Shown piece by piece: positions 1 through 9,200 of a stretch of 38,510 bases of DNA. The position numbers and the translations under genes are program-made. The stretch is taken from assembly GCA_017444015.1 (NCBI GenBank), contig JAFSXN010000006.1:1-38510 (forward strand). Reading direction: 5' to 3'. The first letter of the stretch is position 1, and the number at the start of each line of letters is the position of its first letter. The notes under the pieces were generated by a model that searched no databases, had not been told where the DNA came from, and saw nothing but the letters and a program-made list of their open reading frames with translations. Source of the DNA: Lachnospiraceae bacterium. GTDB taxonomy: Bacteria > Bacillota > Clostridia > Lachnospirales > Lachnospiraceae.

Positions 1-72
1 TCAGGCACCGGATCGAGATATTTTAACGATCAAAGTTTCAATAATCCTCCTAACATAAGATAGCATACTTCC

Positions 73-101
73 TTGAAAAATAAAAGAGATACTGCTACAA
101 T
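73..101 (+). promoter_or_regulatory. Predicted sigma-A promoter of the GlgX-like gene
   Basis: TTGAAA (73-78) and TACAAT (96-101) are separated by exactly 17 bases, each one mismatch from consensus. Transcription would begin near 108. This argues against the in-frame ATG at 100, which lies inside the -10 box, and supports the ATG at 184 as the start. Seen by eye; not tested experimentally. Confidence 0.6.
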
Positions 102-115
102 GTATACAAAATATG

Positions 116-146
116 GTCTGTCGGAGGTTTGGAAAAAACGACAGAC
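116..146 (+). promoter_or_regulatory. Leader hairpin with a GGAGG motif at the loop
   Basis: Positions 116-123 (GTCTGTCG) and 139-146 (CGACAGAC) are perfectly complementary, giving an 8-bp stem with a 15-base loop. A GGAGG sequence (123-127) starts at the last base of the 5' arm and runs into the loop, but no start codon sits at a useful distance behind it. The hairpin lies between the predicted transcription start and the ATG at 184. It could be a mRNA stability or translational control element; that role is inference. Confidence 0.4.
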
Positions 147-183
147 TCTGGGAAAGTGCGGAGAGCATTTTCGGGGATGGTGG

Positions 184-2040
184 ATGAAATATAAGATACA
201 AAAGGGTGTATCATACGAATTCGGCGCATTGGCGGTCAAGGAAGGCGGGATCAATTTCTGTATAGCCGCTTCCGGGTGTCGAACGCTTTTTTTGTGTATT
301 TATGATGAGAAGGGCAGTCTGCTTGTCCGGGCGGATCTGTTAAAATACCACGCTTTTGGCAACGTCTACAGCGTACTCGTCGGGATCGACGCTTCCCGGG
401 AGCTTTATTATACGGTGGAAAAGGACGGGAAGATCTTTATCGATCCGTATCTGAAGAATGTAAAGAGGATCCGGAAATGGGGCGAGGTACGAAGAAAAGG
501 GCATATCGATCCTGCGACCCTTCTGCCTCTCGGCTACGACTGGGAGGATGACAGGCCGCTGAAGCTTGATTTTTCTGAGGTCATCGCCTATGAGCTCCAC
601 GTCCGCGGCTTTACAAAGGATGCGTCCTCGAAGGTGGCGCACAGGGGGACTTTCCTCGGACTTGTAGAGAAGTTAGACTATATAAAGGACCTTGGAATCA
701 CGCAGCTTGTTCTTCTGCCGGCGTATTTCTTCTATGAGTTTGATGCCGAGTACAGTCTGCGCTATCAGGACGTGATCTATAATTCCGACTCCTCTGAGAA
801 GGAAAGCGCGAGGATGAACTTCTGGGGCTTTAAGAACGCGAATTATTTTATGCCCAAGCCGGAATATTCAAGCTCCAATGATTTTGTGACAGAGTTTAAG
901 GATATGGTCAAGACCTTTCATAAGGCCGGGATCGAGATCGTGATGCGGTTCTATTTCCCGGACAGCGTGAACCGGAATGTCGTGGTTTCGTGCCTCGAGT
1001 ACTGGGTGAAGGAGTACCATATCGACGGCTTTTTCCTGATGGGCGAGAATCTTCCCATGCGGTTGATTGCTTCCAACGATGTTCTGTTTGATACCAAGAT
1101 CTATTATTCGTATTTTAATGAGGGAGAGCTTCCGAGGGATAATCTGAATCCGCGTCTTGCGGTCTGCGGCAGAGATTATATGAATGTGGCGCGGAGATAC
1201 TTAAAGAGCGACGAGGATATGTTGAATGCCTTTCTGAAGGCGCAGAACGAGAATCCCGCCCTGATCCATAGGATCAATTATATCACAAGCTATGAGGGCT
1301 TTACCTTAAACGACCTGGTCTCCTATGATTATAAGCACAACGAGCCAAACGGCGAGGGGAACCGGGACGGTGAGAACTATAATTACAGCTGGAACTGCGG
1401 AGCGGAGGGTCCCTCCCGGAAGAAGCAGATCCAGAGCCTTCGGATGAAGCAGATGAAGAATATCCTGCTGATGTTACTAAGTGCCAGAGGTGTTCCGATG
1501 CTGCTTGCCGGGGATGAGTTTATGAACTCTCAGTCCGGCAACAATAATCCCTACTGCCAGGACAACCATATCAGCTGGCTGAACTGGAGGGATACAAGCA
1601 GCTCCAGAGAGCTTTATGAGTATGTCAAAGGGCTGATTGCCTTTCGGAAGGCCCATCCCATTGTGCATATGCTCCACGAGCCCAAGATGTTGGATTCTCT
1701 GTCCTGCGGCTATCCGGATCTTTCCTACCATGCGGAACAGGCCTGGTATCCGAAGCTGTATAACCATATTCGTCATATCGGGATGATGTTCTGCGGAAAA
1801 TACGCGAAGCGGCCGGACGGGAAGGACGACGATTTTATCTATATCGCCTACAATATGCACTGGGAGAGCCATGAATTCGCCCTGCCTAAGCTCCCCAAGG
1901 GGTTTAAGTGGGAGGCGGAGCTTTCAAGCGAGGCCGGAGGAGTTCAGGCAGTGAATGCGGGACTTTTCGAAAAACAGGAGAACGTCATCGTCGCGCAGCG
2001 CTCGGTGCTTGTACTAAGGAGCGTGCAGGGGCTGGATTAA
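184..2040 (+). CDS. GlgX/isoamylase-type GH13 protein with lost catalytic residues (pseudoenzyme)
   Basis: The 618-aa product has the layout of a glycogen debranching enzyme: an N-terminal beta-sandwich (about residues 1-110), a (beta/alpha)8 barrel, and a C-terminal beta domain. Family sequence is well kept, for example GFTLNDLVSYD at 372-382 followed by KHNEPNGEGNRDG, and the ARGVPMLLAGDEF segment. The four GH13 active-site regions are changed, however. Region I reads IVMRFYFPD, so the usual Asp is Arg255. Region II reads DGFFLMGE where DGFRFDLA is expected, so the nucleophile is Met286. The acid/base Glu position in region III is Ser309. Region IV has Tyr370-Glu371 in place of His-Asp. Hydrolysis or transfer is therefore unlikely; glucan binding or regulation is possible. 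The frame is intact, which argues against simple decay. The start at 184 is chosen because the upstream ATG at 100 overlaps the predicted -10 box. trpS follows after a structured 115-bp gap. Confidence 0.85.
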   Translation: MKYKIQKGVSYEFGALAVKEGGINFCIAASGCRTLFLCIYDEKGSLLVRADLLKYHAFGNVYSVLVGIDASRELYYTVEKDGKIFIDPYLKNVKRIRKWGEVRRKGHIDPATLLPLGYDWEDDRPLKLDFSEVIAYELHVRGFTKDASSKVAHRGTFLGLVEKLDYIKDLGITQLVLLPAYFFYEFDAEYSLRYQDVIYNSDSSEKESARMNFWGFKNANYFMPKPEYSSSNDFVTEFKDMVKTFHKAGIEIVMRFYFPDSVNRNVVVSCLEYWVKEYHIDGFFLMGENLPMRLIASNDVLFDTKIYYSYFNEGELPRDNLNPRLAVCGRDYMNVARRYLKSDEDMLNAFLKAQNENPALIHRINYITSYEGFTLNDLVSYDYKHNEPNGEGNRDGENYNYSWNCGAEGPSRKKQIQSLRMKQMKNILLMLLSARGVPMLLAGDEFMNSQSGNNNPYCQDNHISWLNWRDTSSSRELYEYVKGLIAFRKAHPIVHMLHEPKMLDSLSCGYPDLSYHAEQAWYPKLYNHIRHIGMMFCGKYAKRPDGKDDDFIYIAYNMHWESHEFALPKLPKGFKWEAELSSEAGGVQAVNAGLFEKQENVIVAQRSVLVLRSVQGLD

Positions 2041-2052
2041 TAGAGATTTGAT

Positions 2053-2101
2053 GCGCACGATTGCGGTAAGGAAGGCGCTTTCAGCGCTCCGCAATCGGCG
2101 C
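2053..2101 (+). promoter_or_regulatory. Long GC-rich stem-loop in the trpS leader
   Basis: GCGCACGATTGCGG (2053-2066) pairs with CCGCAATCGGCGC (2089-2101) over 13 bp with one bulged A. The enclosed sequence forms a second small hairpin (GCGCT-TTC-AGCGC, about 2075-2087). No T-run follows, so it is not a standard intrinsic terminator. It could be a leader structure of trpS or an mRNA 3'-end stabiliser of the preceding gene. No T-box signature was recognised. Confidence 0.5.
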
Positions 2102-2102
2102 A

Positions 2103-2130
2103 ATAGGAAACGAATTAATTCGTTTCCTAT
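2103..2130. repeat. Perfect 28-bp palindrome, copy 1 of a dispersed repeat
   Basis: The 28 bases read ATAGGAAACGAAT-TA-ATTCGTTTCCTAT and are identical to their own reverse complement. The element ends 25 bases before the trpS start codon. A near-copy sits at 27833-27860 in the leader of the DUF1015 gene. As RNA it would fold into a 12-13-bp hairpin followed by an A/T-rich stretch, so it could act as a bidirectional terminator, a protein-binding site, or a small mobile palindrome. Confidence 0.6.
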
Positions 2131-2155
2131 ATTTAAAAATAAATGGAGGTTTGGG

Positions 2156-3160
2156 ATGATAGGAGACAGAAGGATATTGTTTTCGGGGATGCAGGCGACG
2201 GGAAATCTGACGCTTGGAAACTACCTCGGGGCGCTGAAAAACTGGGTTACGCTTTCGGATGAATACGAGTGTTATTATTCGGTGGTGGATATGCATTCGA
2301 TCACGATCCGCCAGGATCCGGCAGAGCTCAGAAAGCGGGCAAGGGCTTTGCTTACGCTCTATATCGCGGCGGGGATCGATCCCGAAAAGAGTATCATTTA
2401 CTATCAGTCGCATGTTTCGGCTCACGCGGAGCTTGCCTGGATCTTAAACTGTTTTACCTATATGGGCGAGCTGAACCGGATGACCCAGTTCAAGGATAAA
2501 TCAGCTAAGCACGCGGACAATATTAACGCCGGACTCTTTACCTATCCGGTACTGATGGCGGCGGATATCCTGTTGTATCAGGCGGATGTCGTTCCTGTAG
2601 GGGTCGATCAGATGCAGCATCTGGAGCTGACCAGGGATCTGGCGCAGCGCTTTAACGCGCTCTACGGAGATGTATTTACGGTGCCGGAGGCTTATATCGG
2701 AAAGGTCGGAGCAAAGATTATGAGCCTTCAGGATCCATCGAAAAAGATGTCCAAGTCCGACGAGAATCCCAATGCCAGCATCTACCTGATGGACGATCCC
2801 GATACGATCCGAAGAAAATGCAAACGGGCGGTCACGGATTCCGAGGCGCAGATCCGCTATCGGGACGAGCAGCCCGGGGTCAAAAATCTGATCGATATTT
2901 ACTCCGCCTGTACCGGGAAAACGCCTGCAGAGACGGAAAAAGAGTTTGAAGGAAAGGGCTACGGAGAGTTTAAGGAGGCCGTGGGAGAAGCCGTGGTCTC
3001 TGTCCTTTCGCCGTTACAGGCCCGGGTGAAGGAGCTTGAGAAGGATAAGGAATATATCGACAGAGTGATCAGGAACAATGCCGAGCGGGCAGGCGCGACA
3101 GCGGTGAAGACTCTCCGCAAGGTGCAGAAGAAGGTAGGGTTTCCGGAAAGACCGAGGTAG
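2156..3160 (+). CDS. trpS: Tryptophanyl-tRNA synthetase
   Basis: This cytoplasmic class I aminoacyl-tRNA synthetase charges tRNA-Trp with tryptophan. The 334-aa length matches bacterial TrpS. The N-terminal ATP-binding signature is TGNLTLGNYLG (from Thr15, the HIGH-equivalent), followed by VVDMHSIT and the GVDQMQHLELTRDLAQRFN segment typical of TrpS. The second signature KMSKS is at residues 197-201. The reading frame is open upstream to 2048, but the ATG at 2156 is preceded by TGGAGG and gives the family N-terminus (MIGDRRILFSG), while the upstream part covers the palindromic leader. The lactonase-like gene begins 3 bases after the stop, so the two are probably co-transcribed. Confidence 0.97.
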   Translation: MIGDRRILFSGMQATGNLTLGNYLGALKNWVTLSDEYECYYSVVDMHSITIRQDPAELRKRARALLTLYIAAGIDPEKSIIYYQSHVSAHAELAWILNCFTYMGELNRMTQFKDKSAKHADNINAGLFTYPVLMAADILLYQADVVPVGVDQMQHLELTRDLAQRFNALYGDVFTVPEAYIGKVGAKIMSLQDPSKKMSKSDENPNASIYLMDDPDTIRRKCKRAVTDSEAQIRYRDEQPGVKNLIDIYSACTGKTPAETEKEFEGKGYGEFKEAVGEAVVSVLSPLQARVKELEKDKEYIDRVIRNNAERAGATAVKTLRKVQKKVGFPERPR

Positions 3161-3163
3161 GCT

Positions 3164-4219
3164 ATGGAAAAATATGTTGCGTACTTATCAACCTATACGG
3201 ATGAAAAGGATGATCATGGGATCCGGATCTATGATGTGGACGTCGAGAAGGGGCGGATGACAGAAAGAAAGCGGATCAAGATCACCAATGCTTCCTATGT
3301 GACCATTGCTCATAACGGGGAGCATCTCTATTCCATTACGGACACCGGGGTGGTTGCATACAGGATTGAGAAGGACGGAGAGCTGACGAAGCTGGATCGC
3401 GCCTCCATCAATGGGATGAGGGGATGCTACCTGTCAACCGACTATACAGACAGCTTCCTGTTTGTTGCTGGCTATCACGACGGCAAGATCACGGTATTGA
3501 AGCTGAAAGAGGATGGCTCGATCGAAAAAATAGCAGATGAAATTTATTTAAAGGGCGGCGGCAGTATTGCCGAGCGGAATTTCCGGCCCCATGTCAGCTG
3601 TGTCAAGATGACAAGAGATAATAAGTTCCTCTGTGCCGTGGCTACCGGAAACGATCACGTCATGGTGTATTCGCTGAATCCGGCCACCGGAAAGCTGAAG
3701 CTTGCGGATATCGTCCGCTCCGAGCAGGACAGCGGTCCGAAATATATCAAGTTCCGAAGAGACGGGAAATTCGCGTATGTGATCCATGAGATCTCTGATA
3801 CGATCGATGTATACAGCTACTCGGTCGACGATCGGGGGAATCCTGTGTTCAATAAGGTCCAGAAGATCCAGACAGTGAATGATTATCATGCGGGAGGCTC
3901 CGCTGCCTGCGCTATGGATTTTTCGCCGGATCATAAATATTTATTCTGCTCCAATGCCGGGGACAATTCCATCGGAGCCTTTGCCATCGACGACGAGACA
4001 GGGGAGCTTACGAAGAAATTTGTGCTTCCGATCAGCGGGGACTATCCGAAGGATATCTGCTGCTTCCCGGATCTGAAGCATATCCTGAGCGTCAATAACG
4101 AATCCGATTCGCTTACCTTCTTTACAATGGATCTTAAGAAAAATACCATCGTGATGAACGGTCCGCAGATCAATGCTCCCAAGGGGAACAGTATCGTGAT
4201 GAAAAGGTTAGAGGATTAG
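3164..4219 (+). CDS. Lactonase-family seven-bladed beta-propeller (6-phosphogluconolactonase-like)
   Basis: The 351-aa product starts with YVAYLSTYTDE and runs through repeated propeller blades with motifs such as FRPHVSCVKMTRDNKFLCAV, PKYIKFRRDGKFAYVIHE and AMDFSPDHKYLFCSN. These match the Pgl/YkgB lactonase family. Known members hydrolyse 6-phosphogluconolactone or other sugar lactones, but many clostridial homologues have no proven substrate. No signal peptide is seen, so the protein is probably cytoplasmic. It lies 3 bases after trpS and 4 bases before the VanY-like gene, suggesting one transcript. No pentose-phosphate gene is near to confirm the substrate, so only the family is certain. 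Confidence 0.85.
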   Translation: MEKYVAYLSTYTDEKDDHGIRIYDVDVEKGRMTERKRIKITNASYVTIAHNGEHLYSITDTGVVAYRIEKDGELTKLDRASINGMRGCYLSTDYTDSFLFVAGYHDGKITVLKLKEDGSIEKIADEIYLKGGGSIAERNFRPHVSCVKMTRDNKFLCAVATGNDHVMVYSLNPATGKLKLADIVRSEQDSGPKYIKFRRDGKFAYVIHEISDTIDVYSYSVDDRGNPVFNKVQKIQTVNDYHAGGSAACAMDFSPDHKYLFCSNAGDNSIGAFAIDDETGELTKKFVLPISGDYPKDICCFPDLKHILSVNNESDSLTFFTMDLKKNTIVMNGPQINAPKGNSIVMKRLED

Positions 4220-4223
4220 AGGG

Positions 4224-4916
4224 ATGCGGCATTTAGAACACAGGAAAAGACGGTTCGATTCTGTCAGGACAGCTGTTTTGCTGCTTGCCCTGGCAGGTTT
4301 TTTGGGCATCTCGATTTTTTCTTTCGATACGGTTCAGGCAGGAGAAACAGAGGAATGGGCGCTGATCCTTGCGAATAAACAGACACCGATCCCGAAGGAC
4401 TATGAAGCCGAGCTTACCTTCTGCGACAGCGCACATGAGGTCGATGAACGGATCGCGAAACCGCTTTCTCAGATGATTGCGGCAGCGGGGAAGGACGGCG
4501 TGATCTTAGAGGTCTGTTCCGCCCACCGCAGCTATGAGAGGCAGGTCGAGCTGTTTCGGAATAAGATCGATGGTCTGATGCGTTCAGGCCTTTCTTACTA
4601 TGAGGCGTATAAAACGGCTTCCTACTCGGTGACGGTTCCCGGAACGAGCGAGCATCAGCTGGGGCTGGCGCTGGATATCGTGACTCCGGGCTATACCGAT
4701 CTGGACGCGGGCTTCGGAGAGACCGAGGCCGGGAAGTGGTTAGCCGAAAACTCAGCGGATCACGGTTTTATTCTTCGCTATCCCCTGGGGAAAGAACACA
4801 TCACCGGGATCATTTATGAGCCATGGCATTTTCGCTACGTCGGGGTAAAAGCGGCGAAGGAGATCACAAAGCGGGGGATTACACTGGAAGAATATTTAGA
4901 GGATATAATTCAGTAG
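4224..4916 (+). CDS. VanY-like D-alanyl-D-alanine carboxypeptidase (peptidase M15B)
   Basis: The 230-aa product has a basic N-terminus and a hydrophobic segment (about residues 15-33, AVLLLALAGFLGISIF) that acts as a signal peptide or membrane anchor, so the enzyme works outside the membrane on peptidoglycan. The M15B zinc peptidase motifs are all present: AHRSYERQ, SEHQLGLALDI (zinc His and Asp) and EPWHFRYVG (catalytic Glu and zinc His). Family members remove the terminal D-Ala from peptidoglycan stem peptides. The ATG follows a GAGG at 4211-4214. The gene is 4 bases downstream of the lactonase-like gene. Whether it serves wall maturation or glycopeptide tolerance cannot be told; no vancomycin-resistance cluster is present. 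Confidence 0.9.
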   Translation: MRHLEHRKRRFDSVRTAVLLLALAGFLGISIFSFDTVQAGETEEWALILANKQTPIPKDYEAELTFCDSAHEVDERIAKPLSQMIAAAGKDGVILEVCSAHRSYERQVELFRNKIDGLMRSGLSYYEAYKTASYSVTVPGTSEHQLGLALDIVTPGYTDLDAGFGETEAGKWLAENSADHGFILRYPLGKEHITGIIYEPWHFRYVGVKAAKEITKRGITLEEYLEDIIQ

Positions 4917-4935
4917 TAGAAATAAGAATAAGAAC

Positions 4936-6235
<1,300 letters not shown>

Positions 6236-6279
6236 AAATCGGTAATATGTCGGTAATCGCGGGAAGGGAGATTGCAAAG

Positions 6280-9200
6280 ATGAAAATGTACAATAACTTA
6301 ATTAAATTCATTATGCTTATGACAGGAGCATGCTTGCTTTCTATGATGCTTCCCGGCACTGCTAGGGCTGAAGAATCATATAATGATGTGTCAGCCTCCG
6401 AAGTAATTGTTATCGACGGCGGGTCCTGTGGAGATAATCTGACCTGGACCTTCGACAGTTCAAATACGCTTATCATCAGCGGAAGCGGAGCCATGACGGA
6501 TTTTTCGGCGACATATTCGGAGGGTTATGATGATGTAACCTGGAATTGTCCGTGGTACAGGTATTATACTCCTTATGGAGGAGGACAATACAATTCCTAT
6601 ATTGAAAATATTGTCCTTGAGGATGGTATTACCCATATTGGAGTAAGAGCCTTTATGGGCGCGCAGAATGTCAGGGAAATCATAATCCCCGAAGGTGTTG
6701 CATCCATCGGTTCCCGCGCTTTCAGCGAATGCTACCGTCTTGAGCATCTCGTGATTCCCGCTTCCGTTCAAAGCATTATCCCGGAGGGAGAGGAAGGTAT
6801 TTCCAATATAATAAGCGCATCAGGCAACCTGAAAACAGCCGGACCGGAGGGAGGAGACTATGACATCGAGTTCGGCTGGAGAGATTTCATCCCTGCGTTT
6901 GCCTTTGCTGCCGGGACTGGTTTAGAACGCATTGAGCTTCCTGATGGTCTCGTTTCGATAGGAAATTATGCCTTTTATCAGACGAATATACAGGAGATGG
7001 TATTGCCAATCGGAATAAAGGAAATTGGAGAGGGAGCATTCTCACAATGCTATTCTTTGACCCATCTTGTTATTCCTTCAAGTGTAGAAACAATAGGTTC
7101 GTCATATTCAAGCGATTCCGGTGCGATTAACGCTGAGAATCTGAAAACAGCGGGGCCAACAGGGGGAGATTACAATATCGAATACGGATGGACAGAGAAA
7201 ATTCCGGATGGCGCGTTTGCGTTGAGCTGTATAAAATCTATTGTATTTCCTGAGGATATTCAGGAAATCGGTACAAGAGCTTTTTACGGAAGCAGGCTTT
7301 CTGAGGTTGTTATTCCGGATTCCATCACCAGCGCAGGTGAAGAAGCTTTTTCAAACTGTTATGAATTAAAGCATGTTATAATACCCGGAACAGTATCACT
7401 TCAATACGGAGTCTTTTCCGGATGTGACAGTATACAATCAGCAGGCCCCATAGGCGGAGGATATGATCTGGAATATGGATATACAGGAAAACTTCCATAT
7501 GAGCTTTTCAGTAATATGTACTCACTCACCTATTTAAGGATTCCACAGAATATAACAGAAGTGGATTTTGGAATTCTGCGGAACGCGTATAACTTAAAGA
7601 CGGCAGGTCCCATAGGCGGAGGCTTTCAGATCGAGTTTGGCTGGACTTATGAAATCCCGAGTGGCGCGTTTGCAAGTAGTTATCTGGAGGAGGTTTATCT
7701 TCCGGAAGGACTTTCAGTTATATCACAAAGCGCTTTTGCATATTGCAACAGACTTTCAAGGATAGTGATTCCGGACAGTGTTACCGAGATCAGATCGTCG
7801 GCATTTCAATTTTGTCAGAAGCTGCAGGGGAGCTTTGCGCCTCCTTCCCTTACTGTTCTCGGATCTCAGTCTTTTGAGAATTGTTCTCTGTTAGAGGGGT
7901 TTGATATACCTTCCGGCGTATCTGAGATCGGAAGCAGTGCCTTCGCAGGATGCGTCGCTCTTAAGAGGCTTACCCTGCACGAGGGACTTGAGAAAATAGA
8001 TAATGGCGCGTTTTATGGGTGTTCTTCCCTGTCATCGATCACACTGCCCGAAGGCCTTTCTTATTTTCATCCCTCATCAATTGTCAGAACCGGAATCAAA
8101 GCTCTGACCATTCCCTGGACGGTAACCGGTTACGGGGGGAGTTATTCATCCAGTACAAGCGGCAGTCAGGAGCTTACGGAGCTTACTCTTGAGGACGGGA
8201 TGTCTTATTCGTATGATCTGCTTGGAAGAAGAGAGGTATATGGCTCTACACCAGCAGGGATTTTACGCCCGCAAATCCTTCATATACCGGAATCCATGGA
8301 GGATCTGGTTATTTCAGGTTTGGTGAAGTCGGATGGCAGCGGTCTCCGGGAAATTTATTACGGAGGGAGTCCGAAAAGCTGGGCACAAACCTATAATGAT
8401 TCGAGTAATGATGATCTTTCGGAAGTCGTGATCCATTTTGCCAAGGAGGATGAAGAGGAAGGAGCGGAATATCATCAGGTTACCTTTGAGACAAACGGAG
8501 GAAGTGCTGTCAGGGCTATGCAGATACAGGACGGCAGAACTGTTCCGCTAGGGATCAGTGTTAAAAGCTATAAAGCCGGTTATTATCTGATAGGGTGGTA
8601 TTCTGACAGTGAGCTTACAAGGCAGTGGCTCGCGTCTACCCCGGTGCATTCAGATATTACGTTGTACGCAAGATGGAGTATTTACAACTATAGCCATTCT
8701 TCTCTTGTCAGCAAACGAATATATTATTATTCTCCTTATCTGTCGAATGATCTGTATGGACTTAACAGATCAAATTACGCAGGAAGCTATGAAGATACCA
8801 AAGGGTATTTTGAGACGGTAAAATGGGGAGAAAGCCTGTTTAAGAATGCCTCGGATAAACAAAGTAAAAATATTGCCCTTCTTGCTGCAGTGCTGAGCGC
8901 AGCAGCAGAGGGACGCGATAAGGACGCAGGACAATCCGCGGACGGAAATGATGGGGATTATATCGCTAACGCATATAAGGCGCTTGAAATGGATGATTTT
9001 TATCTCTACAGCTATCCTGGAACGCCCCTTTATAATAGAGGTGAACTGGATTATGCAAAGGACGATCATCTGGCATTCTCCATTGCCTGTAAGAAAATGG
9101 ATCTGGGCGACGATACGGAAAATCTTGTAATAATTACCTGCCGTGGAACTCAAACGGATTGGGAGGCCAGTCAGGACAAGATAACAGGGCATAATAAGGA

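Noticed and set aside
73-183. Upstream in-frame start at ATG 100 for the GlgX-like gene
   Set aside because: The ATG overlaps the predicted -10 box and the added residues pass through the leader hairpin; the start at 184 fits the family N-terminus.
1-201. Short - strand open frames at the window start
   Set aside because: They run antisense through the promoter and leader of the GlgX-like gene, have no recognisable motif and end at the window edge.
2041-2155. T-box riboswitch upstream of trpS
   Set aside because: Strong stems are present but the conserved T-box sequence and a competing terminator with T-run were not found.
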